A DNA stretch of 43,710 nt from Prochlorococcus sp. scB243_496M6 (GTDB taxonomy: Bacteria; Cyanobacteriota; Cyanobacteriia; PCC-6307; Cyanobiaceae). A program made the position numbers and the translations under genes. The notes under the pieces were generated by a model, which had not been told where the DNA came from, did not search any database, and saw only the letters and a list, made by a program, of their open reading frames with translations. This document shows positions 1-7,458 of this stretch, in pieces (within the stretch, counting starts at the first letter, position 1; each line of letters begins with the position of its first letter). The stretch lies in contig JFMF01000166.1 of assembly GCA_000635535.1 (NCBI GenBank), positions 1 through 43,710 of the forward strand. Reading direction: 5' to 3'.

Positions 1-422
1 AGTTTGTTCCATTTCTTAATAAATTTAATCGCATTTGTGAAATGAAATTCTGCATCACTATTCTTATATCTTGTGGCATATTTAAATCGATCTAAATGAT
101 ATTTGAAATCGTTATCATTTTCATTAATTATTTCAAAAATATCTTCCTTTTTGTTGTCAGGAAAATAAATTGATTTAATGTTTTCCTTTTTTGACTCTGA
201 GAGAGCCCACAGGATAATATCAAGACTTTCTTCAATAACTTCACTATTTTTTTTTATAAGTATTGGAACCGTTTTCGTCTTTGAATTATTTAAAAAATCT
301 AGAGGTTTATTTTTTAAATCAATTTCTCTTATCTCTACTTTTATTTCACAAATTAACAGTGCCCATCTTGCACGAATTGCATATGGACATCTTCGAAATG
401 AATATAAGATATCGCTTTTCAT
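1..422 (-). CDS. Glutathione S-transferase-like protein, C-terminus beyond window
   Basis: The minus-strand frame opens with ATG at 422 and stays open to the left edge, giving 140 codons with no stop. The N-terminus reads like the thioredoxin-fold domain of glutathione S-transferases: a YSFRRCPYAIRAR segment at about residues 7-19 with the Cys-Pro-Tyr glutaredoxin/GST-type active site, then a cis-Pro-like TVPIL segment near residue 50 and a conserved ESLDIILWAL stretch where glutathione would be contacted. The following residues look like the start of the all-helical domain. The family conjugates or reduces substrates with glutathione in the cytosol, but the substrate cannot be told from sequence. 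It is divergently arranged with the GIY-YIG gene at 497, leaving a 74-bp shared upstream region. The product is incomplete only because the window ends. Confidence 0.8.
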   Translation of the reverse strand, partial: MKSDILYSFRRCPYAIRARWALLICEIKVEIREIDLKNKPLDFLNNSKTKTVPILIKKNSEVIEESLDIILWALSESKKENIKSIYFPDNKKEDIFEIINENDNDFKYHLDRFKYATRYKNSDAEFHFTNAIKFIKKWNK

Positions 423-496
423 ATTGTAAAAACTTTTAATTTCCCCAATTCATTTAGTATTATTTAAGTAGGAATAGTATTAATTTTACAACGCAA

Positions 497-1039
497 ATGT
501 CGGGATATGTATACCTTATTAGAGTAGGAGACCTTTATAGGATTGGGAAAACGGATAATCTTGAAAAGAAAATCAAGAAATTAAAGCCAGATGAATTATT
601 AACATCAATTATGACAAAGGAGCCAGAAACTCTTGAGGCAAGATTACTAAGAAAATATAAGTCGCAAAGAATTCCTGAAACTGGTTATTTAAAGCTTTCT
701 AAGAGACAAATTAGAGAATGTAAAAAGCAATTTGAATTAAAAGGTAGCTTACCTCACACTTTAGATGCTGAAGTTTCCATAACTCTTTTTGCATCTTTTT
801 TATTGTTTTCATTTAGTTCCCTTATTTTTAATTATCTAAATTTCGGATTTGTAAAATCTATTTCTTATTCTTTCGGAATGGCATCTTTACCAATGGTTAT
901 ATTATTTTTTACAGGTAGTTTTGGCGGGTACTTTTCTGAAGATTTATCTCTTTTTTCACTGTTAACAAATCGAATAAAAGGTTTATTTATCGCAATTGCG
1001 ATGCTTTCAATGGCTTACTTAATTTTCAATTTAGGTTAA
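497..1039 (+). CDS. GIY-YIG (T5orf172/MUG113-like) domain fused to membrane segments
   Basis: Residues 1 to about 75 resemble the small GIY-YIG superfamily fold of T5orf172/MUG113 proteins. YVYLIR (residues 4-9) stands for the GIY strand and YRIGKT (14-19) for the YIG strand, and LEARLLRKY carries a Glu at about the position of the metal-binding residue. The Arg usual in the following helix is Lys here (NLEKKIKKL), so nuclease activity is doubtful. From about residue 92 to the end there are three or four hydrophobic segments, so the product is probably an integral membrane protein with a cytosolic N-terminal domain. The gene overlaps the convergent SDR gene by 4 bp. I do not recognise a named function. 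A degenerate domain used for binding rather than cutting is possible. Confidence 0.65.
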   Translation: MSGYVYLIRVGDLYRIGKTDNLEKKIKKLKPDELLTSIMTKEPETLEARLLRKYKSQRIPETGYLKLSKRQIRECKKQFELKGSLPHTLDAEVSITLFASFLLFSFSSLIFNYLNFGFVKSISYSFGMASLPMVILFFTGSFGGYFSEDLSLFSLLTNRIKGLFIAIAMLSMAYLIFNLG

Positions 1040-1743
1040 ATTTCATAATTACAATTTAAGGCAATTTCAAATGGAACTGATTGGCTAGGTAACTTAAGAA
1101 TAGTAGAGCATATTTCAGCAATATCTTCAGGTTGTGTCATGCTTGATTTGTCTAGGGAAGAGATATTTTGGGCCATTTTTGTATTAACCCAGCTTGGGCA
1201 AATTGCTGAAACCCTTATATTTTTATCCCAACCTTTATTTTTCATCGTTTGACATAATCCCATCAAAGCAAACTTTGAAGAAGAATAAGCGGCTAAATCA
1301 CCTTTAGATCTTTTCCCACTCATTGAAACTAAAACAATAATTCTTCCTCTGCCAGAGGTACATAAATGATCCCAAGAAAGCCTACATAAATTCCAAATTG
1401 CCAAAAAATTGATATTTAATGTATTTAAAATATCTTCTTCATCACCATCCTTATATAAGAAAGGAACTTTCGATAATACTCCAGAACAATTTATTACTGA
1501 ATCAAATCCTCCAAATTCATCTTCGGTATTCTTTATCCAATTTTCGGCTGTAATTTTTTTTAATGCATCATAGTGGTTGATTATAATTTTCCCTTCGGGC
1601 CATTTTTTTGGATCAATAGCGCTTCCTTTTAATGATTCTAAATCTCTTATGCCAACACTAATTCTATTGCCTTCTTTTAATTCTTTATGTGCAATATTTA
1701 GTCCAATACCGCTACTGGCTCCACTTATTAATATGGTTCTCAT
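1036..1743 (-). CDS. Short-chain dehydrogenase/reductase
   Basis: This is a classical single-domain SDR of 235 residues. The Rossmann cofactor motif SGASSGIG is at residues 7-14, NCSGV (about 85-89) corresponds to the NNAG motif, and the catalytic set is Ser140 or Ser142, Tyr153 and Lys157 in the YSSSK sequence. CPSWVNT near residue 185 matches the PG-motif region after strand six. It should be a cytosolic NAD(P)H-dependent oxidoreductase, but the substrate is unknown. It lies 7 bp downstream of the lycopene cyclase gene on the same strand and is probably co-transcribed with it, which hints at lipid or isoprenoid metabolism but does not prove it. Confidence 0.85.
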   Translation of the reverse strand: MRTILISGASSGIGLNIAHKELKEGNRISVGIRDLESLKGSAIDPKKWPEGKIIINHYDALKKITAENWIKNTEDEFGGFDSVINCSGVLSKVPFLYKDGDEEDILNTLNINFLAIWNLCRLSWDHLCTSGRGRIIVLVSMSGKRSKGDLAAYSSSKFALMGLCQTMKNKGWDKNIRVSAICPSWVNTKMAQNISSLDKSSMTQPEDIAEICSTILKLPSQSVPFEIALNCNYEI

Positions 1744-1750
1744 TCTTAAA

Positions 1751-3034
1751 CTATATGTTTGGAAATATTATCCTAAGTAACATTTTAAATTCTCTGCCAT
1801 GCATAATCATAAGACCTTTTTTTACACTCCATGGAGCCTTTATAAACATTACGCACATCGCATATACAATCTCTTTTAAAGAAAGAGTATCAGTTAAAAA
1901 ACCATACCATTGATTTTTAGGTAGTTGGAAAAAACTACCAAAAAATTCTCTCAATAGTTTCTCGTCAAACCTCATGAGTTTTTCTAATCCAAATTGGTAA
2001 AGTGATTTCTTCCTAATTAATTCTTTTGACCATAAAGTTTCCCAACCTTTTCTAGCAATATGATAGGAACTTAAATTTTTATTTTTAATTGCTTCTGAGA
2101 CTGCCTTGGCGACAAGTGGAGCTCTTCTTAAAACATTACCAATTAAATAACCAGATGCAGGATGTACCATTGAAGCAGCACCACCATAGCCAAGTATTTG
2201 TTGTTTGAAATCTGGGATTGGCATATTCATAGGAAGAAATAAGCCAAGCTCTTCGTGCTGCATGGTTGTGATTGATATATTTCGATAAGAAAGCCTCTTC
2301 TCTAGTCTCTGTTTTAAATTTTCCATTGTTAGAGGATTTACCAAACCAAGAGATGTCTCTTCAAGAAAATATTTCCCACCCCCCATATCCATGGCATAAA
2401 GAAAAGTTGGCGGTTCTTTTTTTTGCTCATCGTTAAGATGGTCATTTCTATAGTCCATTAATACAAACTGCCCTTTCTTAAGTGGAGGTTTACTAAAATT
2501 ACCTACTATCCCATAACAAGTTTGGACTGCTAAGGGACCACAGGATTTTAATTTAAGAAAAACAGGATCATACCCTGTTGCATCTACTACTAATCTTGCA
2601 GAGTAAGTTTTACCATCTTTTGTAGTTACTGTGCTTTTGTATTTCTCAAAATGTATTTTGTTTGCAAAACCTTGATGCCATTTAATAAAAGACTTATTGC
2701 ATTCGTTAAACCAATAATTGTGGAGTTTCTTCTTATCAAATAGCCCATAATCTAGTGAATGTTCAGTGGCTTTATTCTCGTCGTCCTGCTCTTCTAAAGC
2801 ACCATGCCCAAAGAAACTTACAGTATTCTTCCATCTATATTCAAGTAAATCCTGAAGCCCGAGTTGATCAACTTCTTTCCCCCAAATGCCATATGTATTT
2901 GGCCAAGGTTCATCTGGTCCATTTGGAGAAAGCACTTCAACATTTAATTTTTCCTTCCCTAAAGCTGAGGCAATAGCCATACCTGCAGGTCCTGCACCCA
3001 AAACAAGAACATCTGGCATATTTTCTTTTGACAT
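1751..3034 (-). CDS. crtL: Lycopene cyclase (CrtL family, probably epsilon-type)
   Basis: This 427-residue flavoprotein belongs to the CrtL lycopene cyclase family, which closes the ends of linear lycopene to make beta- or epsilon-ionone rings for carotenes and zeaxanthin at the membrane. An N-terminal dinucleotide-binding motif GAGPAGMAIASAL (about residues 13-25) is followed by the WPNTYGIWGKE segment typical of plant and cyanobacterial cyclases. Later come FLEETSL and GYGGAASMVHPASGYLIGNVL, the conserved region found in all CrtL enzymes. Picocyanobacteria carry two paralogues, CrtL-b and CrtL-e. I favour CrtL-e from memory of gene neighbourhoods, but the sequence alone does not let me settle ring specificity. 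The start is ATG at 3034. It is followed at 7 bp by the SDR gene. Confidence 0.85.
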   Translation of the reverse strand: MSKENMPDVLVLGAGPAGMAIASALGKEKLNVEVLSPNGPDEPWPNTYGIWGKEVDQLGLQDLLEYRWKNTVSFFGHGALEEQDDENKATEHSLDYGLFDKKKLHNYWFNECNKSFIKWHQGFANKIHFEKYKSTVTTKDGKTYSARLVVDATGYDPVFLKLKSCGPLAVQTCYGIVGNFSKPPLKKGQFVLMDYRNDHLNDEQKKEPPTFLYAMDMGGGKYFLEETSLGLVNPLTMENLKQRLEKRLSYRNISITTMQHEELGLFLPMNMPIPDFKQQILGYGGAASMVHPASGYLIGNVLRRAPLVAKAVSEAIKNKNLSSYHIARKGWETLWSKELIRKKSLYQFGLEKLMRFDEKLLREFFGSFFQLPKNQWYGFLTDTLSLKEIVYAMCVMFIKAPWSVKKGLMIMHGREFKMLLRIIFPNI

Positions 3035-3258
3035 TAAATATAAAACTTATGATTAAAGAAATTTATGGAACGAATTATTATTTCTGAGCCTAGAATTATA
3101 TTTTTCATCCAATACTTATAATGAGAGTAGATTAATAATAATCAAATTACTCAAATACTAGTGACTAACTTTTCAGTGTTTTAACAATAATTTATAAGAT
3201 TACAAAATAAAAAAAACTTTATTTATTTTTTTATCATAAGAAAAATATAGGAATTTAA
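3035..3258. other. Divergent intergenic region between lycopene cyclase and the POR-like gene
   Basis: About 220 bp of very AT-rich DNA separate two divergent genes of possible pigment metabolism. A-tracts near 3205-3230 and T-tracts near 3218-3232 are the main features. A shared regulatory region is likely by geometry, but no protein-binding motif is recognised. Confidence 0.35.
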
Positions 3259-4260
3259 ATGATTAAAAATAAAAATATTTTAATTACTGGAGGTAATTCA
3301 GGAATTGGTTTTTTTGCCATTATTAATTTACTAAAGACGAAAAACATATTATATGTTGCAATAAAAAACGAATTTAGAAAGAATGAATTTCTCAGAAAAA
3401 TCGAGAAATATTTTGATAAAAATTACCTTAGTAAATTTTTAATTATTATTGAAAATTGTGATCTTTCAGATTTAGAGAATATTAAAAAAATTAAAGATTA
3501 TTTTATTAGTAAAAAGATTTTTTTAGATGTTCTTGTTTTAAATGCAGGATTGCAATATACAGGCTCTTTTTACCCAAAAGTTTCAAAACAAGGCATAGAA
3601 CTAACTTTTGCAGTAAATCATCTTGCACATTTTTACTTGGTAAATGTACTGAAAGATTTTATTAGTGATAAAGAAGAATCTAAAATCATTATTACATCAT
3701 CAGATGTTCACGACCCCAAAAGTTCAGGTGGCAATATAGGAAAGAAAGCGGGACTCAATAATCTAGTTGATTTTAGAAAAAAAGTAACTGGGCAATTTTT
3801 AAATTTTAATGCTGATGAAGCTTATAAAAATAGTAAGTTATGTAATATTTTGTTTGCTAAAGAACTTGAAAAAAAATTAAAAATGTCCTCCAGTAAAATT
3901 TCTGTAATAACTTGGGCTCCCGGTCTCGTAATACCAAATGATGATTCTGGTTTTTTTAGATACAGTAAACGTTTTAATCTCTTTGGATATTTAATTTTTT
4001 CTAAAGCTGTAAAAAATATTTTAGGAATTTCTGAAAGTATAGAAAATGCTGGAAAGATTCTTTCTGAGATTGTCCTTGATGCAAATTTAAATAATGTTGG
4101 TTTCATATATTTAAGCAATAAACTTAAAGCTAGAAAAAAACATAAATTAGTTGAAAGTAACGTTAGTGATGAAGCAAATAGTGATGAGTTGGCTTCAAAA
4201 CTTTGGATTTTAAGTGAAGATATTTGCAGATCATTTGGATTTGTTACTCTCAATATTTAA
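3259..4260 (+). CDS. POR-like short-chain reductase (paralogue of light-dependent protochlorophyllide reductase)
   Basis: This 333-residue SDR has the hallmarks of the POR branch. TGGNSGIG (10-17) binds NADPH, LNAG (94-97) is followed by AVNHLAHFYLVN (118-129), and the active site YKNSKLCN has Tyr189 and Lys193 with Cys195. That YKxSKLCN signature is shared with light-dependent protochlorophyllide oxidoreductase. The region after the active site (ITWAPGLV, then SENAGKILSEIV) also follows the POR layout. The N-terminal half is more diverged and richer in Lys and Asn than true POR, so I call it a paralogue rather than por itself. It could act on a tetrapyrrole or another hydrophobic substrate. 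It is divergent from lycopene cyclase and its 3' end overlaps the convergent mscS-like gene by 30 bp. Confidence 0.72.
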   Translation: MIKNKNILITGGNSGIGFFAIINLLKTKNILYVAIKNEFRKNEFLRKIEKYFDKNYLSKFLIIIENCDLSDLENIKKIKDYFISKKIFLDVLVLNAGLQYTGSFYPKVSKQGIELTFAVNHLAHFYLVNVLKDFISDKEESKIIITSSDVHDPKSSGGNIGKKAGLNNLVDFRKKVTGQFLNFNADEAYKNSKLCNILFAKELEKKLKMSSSKISVITWAPGLVIPNDDSGFFRYSKRFNLFGYLIFSKAVKNILGISESIENAGKILSEIVLDANLNNVGFIYLSNKLKARKKHKLVESNVSDEANSDELASKLWILSEDICRSFGFVTLNI

Positions 4261-5262
4261 GGTTTGTGTTGGGAATGCAAACTCTATATTATTGAGAGCA
4301 AATTCCTCAATAATTTTTAAATTTATGGATTGTTGAGCTTCCATTGCAGCTAGATAATTATTAGTTGGTATGTAATAAACAAGTTCGAAATTAAGACTGA
4401 AGTCACCAAAATTCGTGAAATGACACCTATCAAAAGAAGCATCTTTTGTCTCTTCAACTATTTTTTTTATTATTATTGGAATCAATTTCATAAGTTTTGG
4501 AGAGGTTTCATAAACAACTCCTAATTTATGCACTAACCTTCTTTTTTCCATTTGTGCGTAATTTGAAATTATTCCATTTGTAAGGGCGCTGTTGCTCATT
4601 ACTATTACTTCTCCATTGATACTTCTTATCCTTGAGGATCTTACTCCGACCCTCTCAACCATTCCAAGGACGCCATCAGATTTTATAAACTCACCTTTTT
4701 GAAAAGGTTTATCAAGCAAAATCGTAATGTATTCAAAAAACTCCTGAACTGGATCTTTCAAAGCTAATCCTGCTCCAATACCCCCTGCACTGAGTAGAGC
4801 CCAAATAGCAGTCATTTGAACACCTATATTTTGTAAGAAAAAGATTGAACCAATAGTCCATGTTAATGCTTTTATTAAAGGAGTAAGTGAAGATATCATT
4901 GAACTGATTGAGGAATCATTAATTTTCGATGTCGATTCTGTTAAAGATCTTATTAAAACTTTGTTGAGAGCTTTTATAATTATTATCAATATAAATAATT
5001 TCAGAATATTCAATAATACAGAGACGAAAGTTATTTCTTCAGCAAAAAAATAGTCAATTGAAAAATAAAATGAGAGGAGAAAACCTATTGGTTTAATAAT
5101 TCCAGAGATGACCTCAAAAATAAAATCATCAAAATTTGTTTTTGTACGTTTGGAGATTTTTTTGAAGAATATTTTTGAAAGTTTAGAAATTATTATCGAC
5201 AATAAAATTCCAATAAAAAAAATAGATATCGCCAGAAGGAAGTTTTCAGTAACTAATTTCAT
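4231..5262 (-). CDS. mscS: Small-conductance mechanosensitive channel, MscS family
   Basis: This is a 343-residue inner-membrane protein with an N-terminal segment at about 8-28, two further hydrophobic segments near 55-75 and 85-100, and a glycine/alanine-rich pore helix (ALLSAGGIGAGLALKDPVQEFF) at about 155-176. It is followed by the beta domain (FQKGEFIKSDGVLGMVERVGVRSSRIRSINGEVIVMSNSAL) that is the best-conserved signature of MscS. The C-terminal alpha/beta vestibule ends with FAFPTQTL, also usual in the family. It opens under membrane tension to release solutes on osmotic down-shock. It is convergent with the POR-like gene. A compatible-solute gene (stpA-like) lies about 3 kb away, but there is no direct linkage. 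Confidence 0.9.
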   Translation of the reverse strand: MKLVTENFLLAISIFFIGILLSIIISKLSKIFFKKISKRTKTNFDDFIFEVISGIIKPIGFLLSFYFSIDYFFAEEITFVSVLLNILKLFILIIIIKALNKVLIRSLTESTSKINDSSISSMISSLTPLIKALTWTIGSIFFLQNIGVQMTAIWALLSAGGIGAGLALKDPVQEFFEYITILLDKPFQKGEFIKSDGVLGMVERVGVRSSRIRSINGEVIVMSNSALTNGIISNYAQMEKRRLVHKLGVVYETSPKLMKLIPIIIKKIVEETKDASFDRCHFTNFGDFSLNFELVYYIPTNNYLAAMEAQQSINLKIIEEFALNNIEFAFPTQTLNIESNKSK

Positions 5263-5340
5263 ATTTAAATAAACCCTAAAAATTTATCTCTAATAAAATT
5301 TTAAATTATCTCTAAAGAACAAACCAGTCTTTATTTTTCT

Positions 5341-5910
5341 TTAACTCATTATTATATTTCTAATTTCTTTAAATTCTTTTCTATCCGCAGTTTTGCATAA
5401 TTCAAAAATTATTGATTCAGTTGTTGTTAAGATCGCGCCACTCTGATTCATTCTAAGTAATGCTATTTCATGATCTACTCTATTTCGACTTCCCATGGCA
5501 TCTGATATGAGAATAACTTCAAATCCTTGTTGTAAACAATCTAAGGCAGTTTGTTGAATACAAATATGCGTTTCGATCCCACAAATTATCAAATTACTAA
5601 TTTTCTTATTTTTAAGTTCATTTAAAAAATCATGTATATTAGCTAAGCTAAATACCATCTTTTCAATCTTTTTAAATCGAGCTTTGGGTAATAATTCAGG
5701 GATCGTTTCTCCCAATTTGAGTGGGTTCTGTTCAGATATAAATATGTTTTCTTCTAAAATTTGGTAAGCATTTATTAGCTTTTTAATGTTTTTGATTATT
5801 GAATCCTTATTAAAAATTGGTCTTATTATTTTTTCCTGAATATCAACAATTATCAAGGCGTTTACTTTCGATGATAATTTATCAGAAGAGATTTCTTGAT
5901 CATTCATCAT
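5341..5910 (-). CDS. Isochorismatase-family cysteine hydrolase
   Basis: The product has 189 residues and a single alpha/beta domain. The catalytic triad of the family is visible: Asp in ALIIVDIQEK (about 24), Lys in KMVFSL (about 84), and Cys in GIETHICIQQTALDCLQQG (about 117). A cis-peptide-type GIETH precedes the Cys. The fold covers isochorismatases, nicotinamidases and uncharacterised YcaC-like hydrolases. The short form without an aryl-carrier domain argues against siderophore synthesis, and the zinc-binding set expected of a nicotinamidase is not evident, so the substrate is unknown. The start is ATG at 5910, with a second ATG directly after it. It is divergently placed to fur with 116 bp between, so the two could share a regulatory region. 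Confidence 0.85.
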   Translation of the reverse strand: MMNDQEISSDKLSSKVNALIIVDIQEKIIRPIFNKDSIIKNIKKLINAYQILEENIFISEQNPLKLGETIPELLPKARFKKIEKMVFSLANIHDFLNELKNKKISNLIICGIETHICIQQTALDCLQQGFEVILISDAMGSRNRVDHEIALLRMNQSGAILTTTESIIFELCKTADRKEFKEIRNIIMS

Positions 5911-6026
5911 TTATATATAAAGATACATTTAACATAATATTTTGAAGAACTTTAGTAAACATTTTAAATCAATAAGTTGTTTTACTCTCATCAAGAGTTA
6001 TTATTGAGAATAGCCATGGGTTAATT

Positions 6027-6479
6027 TTGTCATTATCCTCTCAATACAAAGTCATCACATCTCCTCTTGGTGATGGATTACATAAAGATGGGAAGAGATT
6101 AACTCCTCAGAGGCTAAAAGTTCTTAATTTATTTGAAAATATTGGCTCTGGAAAGCATCTTAGTGCTGAAGAGGTACATGGAAAGCTAGTTAAAACAAGC
6201 TCTAAAGTTTCACTAGCAACAATTTATAGAACTTTAAGACTTTTAGTACAAATGGGTTTGCTGCATGAATTAGAACTCAGTGAGGGTGGACACAGATATG
6301 AATTGCTTAGTAACGACACACCGGATCATCATCATTTGATTTGTATTAGGTGTGGAAGAACAGAAGAATTCGAAAATGAAGAAGTTTTAGAAGCAGGCAA
6401 AGTTGCAGCAAAAGTTAATGGTTTTAAACTAATTGAATCCTCTTTAAATGTAAGAGCTATTTGCCCTAATTGCATTTAG
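6027..6479 (+). CDS. fur: Fur-family metal-dependent transcription regulator
   Basis: This is a 150-residue Fur protein. An N-terminal winged helix (RLTPQRLKVLNLF to SLATIYRTLRLLVQMGLL, about 24-72) contains the recognition helix, and the C-terminal dimerisation domain has the metal-binding HHHLIC motif (about 97-102). The structural zinc pairs are CIRC (102-105) and CPNC at the end. The ISLATIYRTL-type recognition helix and HHHLICxRC resemble cyanobacterial FurA, the iron repressor, more than Zur or PerR, but I cannot rule the others out. The start is TTG at 6027. The nearer ATG at 6015 is out of frame and hits a stop after two codons. It is convergent with the arsS-like gene. Confidence 0.88.
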   Translation: MSLSSQYKVITSPLGDGLHKDGKRLTPQRLKVLNLFENIGSGKHLSAEEVHGKLVKTSSKVSLATIYRTLRLLVQMGLLHELELSEGGHRYELLSNDTPDHHHLICIRCGRTEEFENEEVLEAGKVAAKVNGFKLIESSLNVRAICPNCI

Positions 6480-6485
6480 TAGGTT

Positions 6486-7418
6486 TTAACTTAAAGTCCC
6501 TCCACAACTTGACCCAGCGCCTGCAGCGCAAGCAAAACAATGTTCTTTTACAGCGACCCCGTAGTCAAAAATAAATGATTCATCCAATAGATCAAAAAGT
6601 GTCTTTGGTCCTTTATCCTCTCGGAAATTTATTTGTTGGTTAAAGTCACAATCATAAATTTCTCCTAACCAATTTACACTAATTGTCTTTTTACACATAA
6701 GATTTTCTAAATTCTTTTCATTAAAATTTTCTTTTAGTAATTTGTAATAAGTCTCTAGTTTCCCTTCTCTTCTAAGAGATTCTTCATATCTATTTATTGG
6801 CATATTAGTTATTGTGTATAAATTATTAAAAACGATTTTGTATTTTTCGAATAGTATTTTTTTATAATCCTTCTCCAATATTTCCTGAGAAGGAGGAAGA
6901 ATTGGGCTTACAGGATTGTAAACAAGGTTTAATTGTAATCCATTTTCTTTTTCCCCATAGCCTAAATCGTTAAGAATTTTTATGGCATTAATACTTTTTT
7001 CAAAAACCCCAAAACCCCGTTGAAAATCAACATTATTTTTTTCATAACACGGTAGCGAAGCAGTAACTATCACTTTATTCTTTGCAAGAAATTGAGGAAG
7101 ATCTTCATAACCTTCTTCAAAGAAAATTGTCAAATTGCACCTGTCAATAATATCAATTTGTTTTGTGCTCAAACTGGTTATTAGGTTTTTAAATTCTGGG
7201 TGAAGTTCTGGCGCACCACCTGTAATATCTAAAGTCTTGATTTTATATTTTTCAATTATCTTTGGAATAAGAGATATCATTTCATTGGACATCTTTTCAG
7301 TCCTTAGGGGACTCGAATTGACATGACAATGCTTGCAAGCCTGATTGCATTTATAACCTATGTTAATTTGCAATGTTTCTATAGGTTCTTTATATATTGG
7401 GGGGAATTTTTCTTTCAT
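6486..7418 (-). CDS. arsS: ArsS-type radical SAM enzyme (arsenosugar biosynthesis)
   Basis: The 310-residue product carries the radical SAM cluster motif CNQACKHCH at about residues 24-32, which ligates a [4Fe-4S] cluster that cleaves S-adenosylmethionine. LDITGGAPELHPEF (about 63-76) is the GGxPEL element, and there is a C-terminal Cys-rich segment with MCKKTISVNWLGEIYDCDFNQQ and CFACAAGAGSSCGG. This combination of an N-terminal radical SAM domain plus a DUF3641-like C-terminus ending in a Cys/Gly motif is the ArsS family, which adds a 5'-deoxyadenosyl group to dimethylarsenic on the way to arsenosugars. ArsM, the methyltransferase partner, is not in the window. It is followed upstream by the stpA-like gene in the same direction with 40 bp between, possibly one transcript. 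Confidence 0.85.
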   Translation of the reverse strand: MKEKFPPIYKEPIETLQINIGYKCNQACKHCHVNSSPLRTEKMSNEMISLIPKIIEKYKIKTLDITGGAPELHPEFKNLITSLSTKQIDIIDRCNLTIFFEEGYEDLPQFLAKNKVIVTASLPCYEKNNVDFQRGFGVFEKSINAIKILNDLGYGEKENGLQLNLVYNPVSPILPPSQEILEKDYKKILFEKYKIVFNNLYTITNMPINRYEESLRREGKLETYYKLLKENFNEKNLENLMCKKTISVNWLGEIYDCDFNQQINFREDKGPKTLFDLLDESFIFDYGVAVKEHCFACAAGAGSSCGGTLS

Positions 7419-7458
7419 AAATCTATTATTTATAAATTGTCATTCAAAAATTTAAAAG

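Noticed and set aside
178..429. An 83-codon plus-strand reading frame near the left edge
   Set aside because: It lies opposite the glutathione S-transferase-like gene, whose minus-strand frame has a recognisable CPYAIRAR motif. The plus-strand reading shows no family signature.
3822..4253. A 143-codon minus-strand frame inside the POR-like gene
   Set aside because: The plus-strand protein carries the clear SDR/POR motifs over the same bases, and the minus-strand product is Ser/Leu-rich without any motif.
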